Origin: Prevotellaceae bacterium UBA1746
GTDB lineage: Bacteria; Bacteroidota; Bacteroidia; Bacteroidales; Bacteroidaceae
Reading direction: 5' to 3'
Assembly: GCA_002314875.1 (NCBI GenBank)
Contig: DCHS01000045.1
Location: 1-33,873 of the forward strand
Length of the DNA stretch: 33,873 nucleotides
Shown: in pieces, positions 21,820 to 29,035 of the stretch
Layout: the number at the start of each line of letters is the position of its first letter
How positions within the stretch are numbered: the first letter of the stretch is position 1
The notes under the pieces: model-generated
What the model was told of the DNA's origin: nothing
Databases searched by the model: none
Seen by the model: only the letters and a program-made list of their open reading frames with translations
Made by a program: the position numbers and the translations under genes

Positions 21820-23001
21820 TTATTCGATACATCGGCCGGAGATGTCGTAGGTGCGGCCATTCTTGCGAAGAACGACAGAGTGGTTGCGGAGAACCTTTGA
21901 ACCTTTGGGAGAGAAGACCTCAACCTCGGTGATGCCGTCAGGGCGCTCTGCCATGGTCTCCATGTGGATGATGTACTTGACACCGTTGTCAGCAACGAGT
22001 TCACCTTCACACTTTGCCCAGTCTTCACAATGCTCGATGGTGCAGGAGCCATCCATAAACTTGTAGGTCTGGCTTGTTAAGGCATCAAGGGCAAACTGCA
22101 TGATGTAGGAATACATGGAATGAAGATTCTTTGCAGGGTAGAAGCCTTCGACAGAATGGCTTTGGGCTCCAACAGCAACATAGTATTCGTTATTGGTATT
22201 GTAACCTCCCAGCTGGAAAAGCCCCGCTTGATCAATCATATCCGTCAGGACAGCCTCACGGATATTGACAACAACCTCGTCGACAATTTCCGTTAAGGGA
22301 TCTTCGACATACATCTTTATATAATAGGTGTTGCCGTCATCGCCTTCGAGAACAGCCTCGATATTGATATTGTCACCGTCGCGGGTGAAAGTAGCGTTGA
22401 TGCTCTCGGGAGCAATACGCTCGCCAGTCTCCTGAACGATGACAGCCGTGTAACTTCGGTCAAAATCGCTGGTGGTAAAAGAACCTACAAGAGTACCGGA
22501 ATAGAGTTCCAGTTCGACGATGTACTTCTCATTCTCTGCAGAAATGGAATAGGATTTCCAGTAATTGTTATATTGGCTCTGAGCAGGATTTTCCGTGAAA
22601 TCAATGTGGATATCCTCACCGGTGTCAGGTTTCTGATAAGAAAGGTGGAAATGGTAAGTATTTCCATTAACACCTAAGACCTCCGCCTCCGCCTTCCAAC
22701 GATTTCCGGCCTTGGTCATTGTCACCGTGATATCAGAGAAGTCGATGCGATCATCCGTCTCGTAATCGTAGATACGGGTATCATCGGCACTCAGTTCTTC
22801 CATGGTATGCACCCCTTCAATCTTGTAGGCATTGAAGCCTGCGGTGATATAATAGTGGTCATTGTCAGCCGTGAAGAAGAACATATCATACGCGAAGGTA
22901 TAGTCATCCACGACCAGATTGGTGCAGGTGACATCAATATCTTCAGCATGGGCGAAAAAGCACCACACGAAGGAGAGGATGAAAGTCCAGAAGGTCTTCA
23001 T
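21820..23001 (-). CDS. Triple-repeat secreted protein (downstream member of a tandem pair)
   Basis: The 393-residue product has signal peptide MKTFWTFILSFVWCFFAHA. Three divergent ~110-residue units follow, each with an 'xxxNxxYxVxxxxxxxxGSF/GF' strand and a later 'DGNTYxxxxxY' strand: around NDHYYITAGFNAYKIEGV, ENEKYIVELELYSGTLVGSF and NEYYVAVGAQSHSVEGF. The C-terminus VVLRKNGRTYDISGRCIE is the second type of short export motif. Its start codon lies one base after the stop of the paralogous gene at 23003, so translation is probably coupled. No enzyme motif or known domain is recognised; a beta-sandwich surface protein is inference. Intergenic repeat block D follows the stop. Confidence 0.83.
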   Translation of the reverse strand: MKTFWTFILSFVWCFFAHAEDIDVTCTNLVVDDYTFAYDMFFFTADNDHYYITAGFNAYKIEGVHTMEELSADDTRIYDYETDDRIDFSDITVTMTKAGNRWKAEAEVLGVNGNTYHFHLSYQKPDTGEDIHIDFTENPAQSQYNNYWKSYSISAENEKYIVELELYSGTLVGSFTTSDFDRSYTAVIVQETGERIAPESINATFTRDGDNINIEAVLEGDDGNTYYIKMYVEDPLTEIVDEVVVNIREAVLTDMIDQAGLFQLGGYNTNNEYYVAVGAQSHSVEGFYPAKNLHSMYSYIMQFALDALTSQTYKFMDGSCTIEHCEDWAKCEGELVADNGVKYIIHMETMAERPDGITEVEVFSPKGSKVLRNHSVVLRKNGRTYDISGRCIE

Positions 23002-23002
23002 T

Positions 23003-24154
23003 TTACTTTATCATAATACCAGCAGCATTGAACTTACCTTTTTCTGTAGCAATGATGATCTGGTTGTTATCAAGAACTTTGCGAACAGCAATTGTTTTAA
23101 CTGCTAAACGACCGAGACCGTCAGGTTCTGCTGTAGTCATGGTGATAGAGTACATGATGCCGTCGTCAGCGAGAAGTTCTCCCTTGCAGTTATAGCCGTC
23201 ACCTTCAGCCTCCATGGTAAAACCGCCAGAGACAAAGTAGTTGCGAACATTTCCAACTTCAATCCAAGAAGAAGTTTCAACAAGTTGGTGAGAACGGAAG
23301 ACACCCTCAATCTCTTCGGCCTTTGCACCCAGAGAGACCAGGTATTCACCTGTTTCATCAATACCCTGAATGGCAAAATATCCGTAGTCAGCAATCTGAT
23401 TGTCAACATTAGCACTGTAAACATTCAGACTGGCACGGCCAACGATATCAACAACTCGGTCGTAAACTGTCATCGTAATATTGTAGATGTTGTGATCGGT
23501 TCCTTTAACACTAGCGTCGATATAGATATAGTCGCCGGCACGAAGACCTATGTAGTCAATCTCGGAAAAATAAATGGTAGCGCCTGTGCTCTTGTTGACA
23601 ATGTAGGACTTGGCATGATCGAAGTTGCTGTAATAAAGCGTCATGGCAGGAGTACTACCACGGAAATCAAAAGCAACAGCCCATTCGTCGTTTTCTGCTT
23701 TCAGTTCCCATTCACAACTTTCATCATAGAAGATCTTGGAAACCTCTGACGTAGAGAGGTCAATGGTATAAGTTTCACTGGCTACCTCAACATAGCCCAA
23801 ATGAAAGTTGTAGGTGTTGCCGTCAGAGCAGACCATAGAACCTTCAACCTTGTAGGTGTCTCCGTCGGAAACAGCCGTACAGGTTACACTTTCTGCGTCG
23901 AGTTTTGTATTTGTGCTCTTTACCGTGATGAAAGTATCCCAGGATGACATCGTCGTCGTATCGAAAGAACCCGTCATGGAAGTACTGTCGAAACCAAGAG
24001 AAACGAAGTAGTCGTCATTTTCAGCCTCGTAGTAGATGGCACTCATATAGGAGTAGTCGTAAAACTTGAGGTTTTCGCAGTAAATCTCAATTGTTTCAGC
24101 GTTAACGCCCAGAAAAGAAAAGAGGGATACTAAAAGTAAGTAAAACTTCTTCAT
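23003..24154 (-). CDS. Triple-repeat secreted protein (upstream member of a tandem pair)
   Basis: The 383-residue product has signal peptide MKKFYLLLVSLFSFLGVNA. It has the same three-unit architecture as its downstream neighbour: ENDDYFVSLGFDSTSMTGSF, ENDEWAVAFDFRGSTPAM and TGEYLVSLGAKAEEIEGVF, with DGNTYNFHLGY and a DGIMYSITM strand near the end. It ends ATEKGKFNAAGIMIK, a variant of the motif seen at the end of its paralog. The two genes are separated by one base. Upstream, the start is only 28 bases from the divergent FISUMP gene at 24183, so its promoter must reach into that gene. Function unknown. Confidence 0.83.
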   Translation of the reverse strand: MKKFYLLLVSLFSFLGVNAETIEIYCENLKFYDYSYMSAIYYEAENDDYFVSLGFDSTSMTGSFDTTTMSSWDTFITVKSTNTKLDAESVTCTAVSDGDTYKVEGSMVCSDGNTYNFHLGYVEVASETYTIDLSTSEVSKIFYDESCEWELKAENDEWAVAFDFRGSTPAMTLYYSNFDHAKSYIVNKSTGATIYFSEIDYIGLRAGDYIYIDASVKGTDHNIYNITMTVYDRVVDIVGRASLNVYSANVDNQIADYGYFAIQGIDETGEYLVSLGAKAEEIEGVFRSHQLVETSSWIEVGNVRNYFVSGGFTMEAEGDGYNCKGELLADDGIMYSITMTTAEPDGLGRLAVKTIAVRKVLDNNQIIIATEKGKFNAAGIMIK

Positions 24155-24182
24155 GTTATAGTATTTTAGTTTATTTCAAGAT

Positions 24183-24917
24183 ATGTTTAGAAAATATGCT
24201 ATTCTTGCCATCAGCTTGCTGGTGTTTACCCGAGCTGAAGCACAGACAATGACCGTTAATCTTAAGAGTGGCGAAAAGGATGTTTTTGAAAAAGTCCAGC
24301 GTGTGGATTTCCAGCGCATCGATGACAGCCATGAGAGTGTGGACCTCGGTCTTCCCTCTGGCACCCTTTGGGCAACGATGAATCTTGGTGCTGAGAAATC
24401 CGAAGATTACGGCGAGTATTTTTCCTGGGGAGAAACCGCTCCGAAGAGTTCTTATTTTCCTGAAGATTATAAGTGGTGCGACAATGGCCAGGTGGATATG
24501 TGTCTTAAATATAACACCCGCGATGACTGTGGTACCGTTGATAATATCATTGAACTAGAACCGGACGATGATCCTGCTACCGTGCTTTGGGGCAAAGGGT
24601 GGTGTACTCCTTCTGAAGAGCAATTCCGCGAGTTGATAAATTCAAACAACACCATTATAAGTCTTGAAAACACCAATGGCGTAAATGTCATGCAGATTAC
24701 CAGTCGTAAGAACGGACGCGTTCTGCTTCTGCCTTCTGCCGGTGATAAGTGCGGCAAAAACATTTACTATGAGGATTCCCGTGGCAATTACTGGACGCGG
24801 TCACTTTATGTCGACGAGCCTTGGAATGCTACCGAACTGAATTATTACGACGGTGGCGCAGCATTTATCAAGTGTTTCCGCTATTACGGTTTAACGGTAA
24901 GACCGGTGAGAAAATAG
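24183..24917 (+). CDS. Secreted FISUMP-domain protein (second copy)
   Basis: The 244-residue product has signal peptide MFRKYAILAISLLVFTRAEAQ. A short beta segment (TMTVNLKSGEKDVFEKVQRV) follows, of the kind often preceding FISUMP domains in this group. The FISUMP domain reads VDLGLPSGTLWATMNLGA, GEYFSWGET, WGKGWCTPSEEQFRELI, VLLLPSAGDK and a terminal GLTVRPVRK. Compared with the FISUMP protein at 1049 it lacks the dockerin-like loop and the coiled coil. Its C-terminal region shows ordinary mixed codons, so it is not a candidate diversified protein. A C-type-lectin-like fold with a binding role is expected from the family. It is followed by a strong terminator. Confidence 0.87.
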   Translation: MFRKYAILAISLLVFTRAEAQTMTVNLKSGEKDVFEKVQRVDFQRIDDSHESVDLGLPSGTLWATMNLGAEKSEDYGEYFSWGETAPKSSYFPEDYKWCDNGQVDMCLKYNTRDDCGTVDNIIELEPDDDPATVLWGKGWCTPSEEQFRELINSNNTIISLENTNGVNVMQITSRKNGRVLLLPSAGDKCGKNIYYEDSRGNYWTRSLYVDEPWNATELNYYDGGAAFIKCFRYYGLTVRPVRK

Positions 24918-24942
24918 TCCGTAACGGATAGCATATAGTCGA

Positions 24943-24990
24943 AAGGAGCTAAAGGCGATGGTGCTCGTCTTTAACTCCTTTTCCTTTTAT
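24943..24990. terminator. Terminator between the FISUMP gene and the convergent YD-repeat gene
   Basis: A 16-bp stem (24943-24958 with 24965-24980, two G-U pairs) with a 6-base loop is followed on the plus strand by a T-rich tract (TTCCTTTTATTTT). It serves the FISUMP gene. For the minus-strand gene ending at 24987 the T tract is weaker. Confidence 0.85.
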
Positions 24991-26135
24991 TTTACAAATA
25001 GTTTTGTGCAGTTGAGTGGCTGGCCCATGGTACGCGTGGAAATAACATAACTGCCCGTGGGGAGGTTTGAAAGATCAACCTGTCCACAAGCCGTAGTGTT
25101 GAGAACCTGCTGGCCTTGCATATTCACAACGCGAACTTCAACGGTAGTGTTTCCGTTGAGGTGGAGTGAACGAGCGTTGGCGTCGTAGATAAGATGATTG
25201 CTGTCGTTTGCCACAATAGACTGGATGCCGCAGGGATTCTCTTCGTAGTTATAGACACGGTCGTGTGTATATTCCAAAGTGTTGGCATAGTCGTTCATCA
25301 TCCATACCTTTTCAAGGAGACGCTTGTGAGCGATATTGAAACTACTCTCGATCTCAAATTCGTGAGTCTTGGGAAGATAGACGTCAGTTGCAGGAACCGT
25401 CATGTCGTATTCAAATTCCAGACGGCTGTGGATATCTCCATTGGAAGCTTTCTGCTCGGTCATTACAAGATCGTTGCCGACATAAGAATACTGGGTGACG
25501 GAGTTGAGGTATTCGTTCTCGTATTCATCAACAGCGTAATAGCAGGAATTTGCAAGGAGGCCCTTGTTATTATAAGAATAGGCTTGGTAACCGATACAAG
25601 GGAAGGTGTTGTAGTATAGGTCACGCTGATATTCGACCGCCTTTGAAAGACGACCCATAAGATCGTACTCATAGTCAATGTGCATAAACTCCTTGCTGAG
25701 ATTGCTTGCCCAGTAAGTCGTTTCCTTTACCTTCTTACCTTCTTCGTTGTATTCATAGGTGATTCGAGCGCTATGTTCAAGATTGATGAGATCAAAAGTA
25801 TTGTAGTTGTCACGTGTAATAAGTTGTCCCTTGTCGTTATAGGCATATTCCAGTTTACAGACCAAGACCATGTTGTTGGGATCACCGTATACATCTTGGT
25901 AAGTCTTGAGAGTGACGAGTTGGCCCTTGTCGTTATAGATGCAGCAGTCCTTGAACGTAAAACCATCTACCCATGATTCTTCATGATAACGGTAGTCAAG
26001 GAGGCCCTGCTCATTGTAAAAGAAACTATCAGATTCTTCGCCGTCATTGGCATTGATAGAAAGCAGACGCTCTTTCTGAGCATAAGTAGAGAGTGCCGTG
26101 GCAATAGCAAAAGAAAAGAGTAAAATCTTTTTCAT
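24987..26135 (-). CDS. YD-repeat secreted protein with T9SS type A C-terminal domain (paralog 3)
   Basis: The 382-residue product has signal peptide MKKILLFSFAIATALSTYAQ. YD-type repeats follow (YAYNDKGQLITRDNYN, YEYNEEGKKVKETTYW, YEYDLMGRLSKAVEYQ, YSYNNKGLLANSCYYA). The conserved block YDMTVPATDVYLPKTHEFE comes next, and the C-terminal domain reads VRVVNMQGQQVLNTT ... VDLSNLPTGSYVISTR ... KLFVK. It starts from its own promoter in a ~290-base divergent gap shared with the HI0933-like flavoprotein gene. As in the other three, there is no toxin or protease module, so it is not an Rhs effector. Confidence 0.87.
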   Translation of the reverse strand: MKKILLFSFAIATALSTYAQKERLLSINANDGEESDSFFYNEQGLLDYRYHEESWVDGFTFKDCCIYNDKGQLVTLKTYQDVYGDPNNMVLVCKLEYAYNDKGQLITRDNYNTFDLINLEHSARITYEYNEEGKKVKETTYWASNLSKEFMHIDYEYDLMGRLSKAVEYQRDLYYNTFPCIGYQAYSYNNKGLLANSCYYAVDEYENEYLNSVTQYSYVGNDLVMTEQKASNGDIHSRLEFEYDMTVPATDVYLPKTHEFEIESSFNIAHKRLLEKVWMMNDYANTLEYTHDRVYNYEENPCGIQSIVANDSNHLIYDANARSLHLNGNTTVEVRVVNMQGQQVLNTTACGQVDLSNLPTGSYVISTRTMGQPLNCTKLFVK

Positions 26136-26164
26136 ATTTATTGTGTTGTATTTATAATTTCATG

Positions 26165-26196
26165 CAAAGAAATCAATAATCTCTTGGATATGCAAA
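26165..26196 (-). promoter_or_regulatory. Promoter of the YD-repeat gene (paralog 3)
   Basis: On the minus strand, TTTG (26196-26193), a 20-base spacer and TTTCTTTG (26172-26165) match the Bacteroidetes consensus with one mismatch in the -7 element. The leader to the ATG at 26135 is about 23-25 bases. Confidence 0.65.
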
Positions 26197-26352
26197 CTTC
26201 ATACGGCAAAAAATGGATAAATTCACTTGATACCAGTTTTTTTGTTAACTCTTATTTGCATTTTGGCAGTATATATTACATATATAACTGTAGGTGTTTG
26301 TGGACGAATTGCCTTAATTTGTCGATGAAGCGTTAATTTCGCTTTTTCCCGT

Positions 26353-26384
26353 CTTGCTCCTTTCGTTTTTTTTTGTTATTTTTG
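26353..26384 (+). promoter_or_regulatory. Promoter of the HI0933-like gene
   Basis: TATTTTTG at 26377-26384 matches the -7 consensus. CTTG at 26353-26356, 20 bases upstream, is a one-mismatch -33 element. The start codon is at 26425. Confidence 0.65.
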
Positions 26385-26424
26385 CAAAGTCAAACCTAAT
26401 GTAATTGAACTTCCTGTTGAATTT

Positions 26425-27657
26425 ATGAAAGTCATCATCATCGGTGCTGGCGCTGCCGGCTGTTTTGCTGCTATTGAAATCAAGCGATTACAACCAGAAG
26501 CCGAGGTAATTGTTTTGGAGAAAGCCAGAAGACCGCTGGCTAAGGTAGCCATCACGGGTGGTGGCCGTTGTAATGTGACGAATTCGTTTGCCGACGTTCG
26601 TAGTCTGGAACAGATCTATCCTCGAGGTCACCGTTTGATGAAGAAGCTTCTGCATCATTTTTCACATAAAGATACGATGCAATGGTTTGAAAAAGAAGGA
26701 GTTCGTTTGGTTATACAAGAAGACCAATGTGTCTTTCCAAAGTCCCAGGACGCCATGGAAATCGTTAATAAACTCTTGTTCTTAATGAGACAAAATGGAG
26801 TAAAACTTTTGACAGAAATCCATGTACAAAAGATTTTGTCCAAAGATACCGGCTTTGTCGTAGAAACCTTACATCGGCAGAGTGGAGAAATACAGCATTT
26901 CCAGGCTGATAAAGTCTTGGTAACAATAGGTGGTCAGCCCCAGCAGAACGGCTTCTCTTTGTTCGACGAACTTAATCTTGAAATAATATCTCCTCTCCCT
27001 AGCCTTTTCTCCTTTAATATTAATGACAACAACCTTAAAGAATTGATGGGAACAGTGGTCAAGGAGGCCCAGGTTTCAATTCCTGGTACAAAACTCAAGG
27101 CATCGGGAGCATTACTTATTACCCATTGGGGCATCAGTGGTCCTGCTGTTCTCCGTTTATCCTCTGTTGGAGCAAGAGTTCTGGCAGAGAAGAAATATCA
27201 GACCGATATCAATATCAGTTGGTTAGGGGCTATGCGTCATGATGATGTGTTGGATTTGTTGATGGAGTTTGCTTCCTTACATCCAGCCAAGCAACTCTCG
27301 TCGGTTTATCCCGAAGTCCTTAATTCCAGACTTTGGATCCACCTCCTTCAGCGCGCGAAACTATCAACCGGTCTTCGATGGAAGGAACTTTCTTCAAAGG
27401 ATTTAAATCGTTTGGTAAATACTTTGGCAAACGATTCCTATGCGATGACTGGAAAGAATCGCTTTAAGGATGAATTTGTGACCTGTGGTGGTGTTGCCTT
27501 AAGCAATTTGAATCCGTCAACCCTTGAAGCAAAAGCCTATCCTGGTCTTTTCTTTGCAGGAGAAGCCACAGACGTTGATGCGATTACCGGTGGCTTCAAT
27601 CTGCAAGCCGCCTGGACCATGGCCTATACAGCAGCCCATGGTATGGTTACTAGCTGA
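26425..27657 (+). CDS. HI0933/YhiN-family FAD-dependent oxidoreductase (BaiN-like)
   Basis: The 410-residue product has an N-terminal Rossmann FAD-binding motif (VIIIGAGAAGCFAAIEI, GxGxxG at residues 7-12) with a Glu-ending second strand (VIVLEKA). The family signature KVAITGGGRCNVTN lies at about 45-58. The C-terminal flavin segment reads GLFFAGEATDVDAITGGFNLQAAW. It has no signal peptide and so acts in the cytoplasm. Members are widespread flavoproteins of mostly unassigned substrate; BaiN of gut clostridia is linked to bile-acid reduction, but that function should not be transferred here. It is complete, of normal length and monocistronic. Besides GreA it is the only cytoplasmic protein in the window. 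Confidence 0.93.
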   Translation: MKVIIIGAGAAGCFAAIEIKRLQPEAEVIVLEKARRPLAKVAITGGGRCNVTNSFADVRSLEQIYPRGHRLMKKLLHHFSHKDTMQWFEKEGVRLVIQEDQCVFPKSQDAMEIVNKLLFLMRQNGVKLLTEIHVQKILSKDTGFVVETLHRQSGEIQHFQADKVLVTIGGQPQQNGFSLFDELNLEIISPLPSLFSFNINDNNLKELMGTVVKEAQVSIPGTKLKASGALLITHWGISGPAVLRLSSVGARVLAEKKYQTDINISWLGAMRHDDVLDLLMEFASLHPAKQLSSVYPEVLNSRLWIHLLQRAKLSTGLRWKELSSKDLNRLVNTLANDSYAMTGKNRFKDEFVTCGGVALSNLNPSTLEAKAYPGLFFAGEATDVDAITGGFNLQAAWTMAYTAAHGMVTS

Positions 27658-27733
27658 TTTGACTTTTTTCTATAACGATTTGCCGCTTTTTGTCGACGAA
27701 TTGTAAAAAAATTCAAAATTTCCGCAAAATTCC

Positions 27734-27764
27734 TTTGTGAATTGAAAGAAAATCCATATTTTTG
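27734..27764 (+). promoter_or_regulatory. Promoter of the YD-repeat gene (paralog 4)
   Basis: TTTG at 27734-27737, a 19-base spacer and TATTTTTG at 27757-27764 match the Bacteroidetes -33/-7 consensus exactly. The start codon is at 27811, leaving a leader of about 40 bases. Confidence 0.75.
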
Positions 27765-27810
27765 CATGGAATTTTAAGAATCAACCGAACTATCACTTAA
27801 TTTTTAGCAA

Positions 27811-28971
27811 ATGAAAAAATTTTTACTCCTTGTTTGTTCTTTGTCTGCAATGCTTACTGCAACTGCTCAGTCTGAGCGTTTGGCCATGATTCAGGCAGAC
27901 GGTCACGATGATTTCGAACAGTTCTTCTATCGTGAGGACGGTAAACTTGACTATATCTTCCACGTAGAACAGTGGTTGGATGATTTCGTTTATCAGCGTC
28001 GCATTGTCTATAATAGCAAGGGCCAGATTCTCCGCGACGAAATGTGGCAGGACCTTCAGGGTGAATGGACTGATTTCACTCTTGTTAACTATTGTGAATA
28101 TACTTATGACAGCAAGGGTAATGTTGCTACCCGTGATAATTACAACCGTGCCGGCGAACCAGAACTCTCATGGTCAGCTCGTATTACCTACTATTACGAC
28201 GAAAACAACAGACTCAGCAAATCTTACACCTACTGGTCAAGTGATTTGAACACTCCTTGGGCTAAGACTGAGTATACCTATGATGCAAAAGGTAACCTCT
28301 CTGCAATGGCAGCTTATCAGAAGAATCCATATGCAAACAATGCCCTCCAGCAGCAGAGCGGTATTTATTATTACTATAACGCGGATAATACCCTTAACTA
28401 CTATTATCAGGTCACTGTTAGTTACGGCGAAGAAATTCCTACAAATGCATGTTGGTTCTACTATGACAAAAACAAGGATTTGACCAAGGTAGAATTGATT
28501 GGTAATACTGGTGATATTCACGACCGTGCAGTTTTCTACTATGACACGGATGTTCCCGGTTCTGAGCTCTTCATTCCCAGCACTCATGAATATGAGGTAG
28601 AATGTGGTGAATACTTTAATCACAAGCGTACCAAGCAGGAAGTTTGGGTGTTTGACGAATTTACCAACGAACTCGTTTATACCCACGATAAGATTTATTC
28701 TTATGAACCCACGGGTAAAGAATCTGCTATCCATAACGTGATGAACGATCGCAATCTCCAGATGAGCTACTCCGCTTCTGATAAGTCTATCCGCCTCAGC
28801 AATAAGTTCTATGCTGATGTAACTGTTAGCGATATGAGTGGTCGCGTTGTTCTGAATACCACTGCTAATGGTGGTCGCGTAGATCTTTCTTCTCTCCCCA
28901 AGGGTAACTATGTAGTATCTGCATCTCAGATGGCTGCAAGTCCCGTTGTTCAGAAGATCAACATCCGTTAA
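27811..28971 (+). CDS. YD-repeat secreted protein with T9SS type A C-terminal domain (paralog 4)
   Basis: The 386-residue product has signal peptide MKKFLLLVCSLSAMLTATAQ. YD-type repeats follow (YTYDSKGNVATRDNYN, YYYDENNRLSKSYTYW, YTYDAKGNLSAMAAYQ, YYYNADNTLNYYYQ). The conserved block YDTDVPGSELFIPSTHEYE comes next, then a T9SS domain (VTVSDMSGRVVLNTT ... VDLSSLPKGNYVVSASQ ... QKINIR). Both this paralog and the one at 24987 begin their mature part with ERL...I.A(D/N)....(D/E)xFFY, so these two look closest to each other. It has its own promoter and terminator, so it is monocistronic, unlike paralog 1. Confidence 0.88.
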   Translation: MKKFLLLVCSLSAMLTATAQSERLAMIQADGHDDFEQFFYREDGKLDYIFHVEQWLDDFVYQRRIVYNSKGQILRDEMWQDLQGEWTDFTLVNYCEYTYDSKGNVATRDNYNRAGEPELSWSARITYYYDENNRLSKSYTYWSSDLNTPWAKTEYTYDAKGNLSAMAAYQKNPYANNALQQQSGIYYYYNADNTLNYYYQVTVSYGEEIPTNACWFYYDKNKDLTKVELIGNTGDIHDRAVFYYDTDVPGSELFIPSTHEYEVECGEYFNHKRTKQEVWVFDEFTNELVYTHDKIYSYEPTGKESAIHNVMNDRNLQMSYSASDKSIRLSNKFYADVTVSDMSGRVVLNTTANGGRVDLSSLPKGNYVVSASQMAASPVVQKINIR

Positions 28972-28991
28972 TTGATATTTCCGAGAAATGC

Positions 28992-29026
28992 AAAGAGCCC
29001 AGACCATTTTGGTCTGGGCTCTTTTA
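28992..29026. terminator. Bidirectional terminator between the YD-repeat gene and the C10 protease gene
   Basis: A perfect 14-bp stem (28992-29005 with 29011-29024) with a 5-base loop includes T residues on the plus side and A residues on the opposite side. It sits between stop codons at 28971 and 29036. Confidence 0.92.
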
Positions 29027-29035
29027 TTATGCCTT

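Noticed and set aside
26425..27657. Assigning bile-acid reductase function (BaiN) to the flavoprotein
   Set aside because: The HI0933 family is broad, and no bile-acid gene neighbours it; only the family call is supported.
17200..28971. YD-repeat proteins as Rhs or polymorphic toxins
   Set aside because: Each is only ~380 residues, lacks the Rhs core (DPxGL) and any variable C-terminal toxin, and has no immunity gene next to it. The C-terminus is a T9SS domain.
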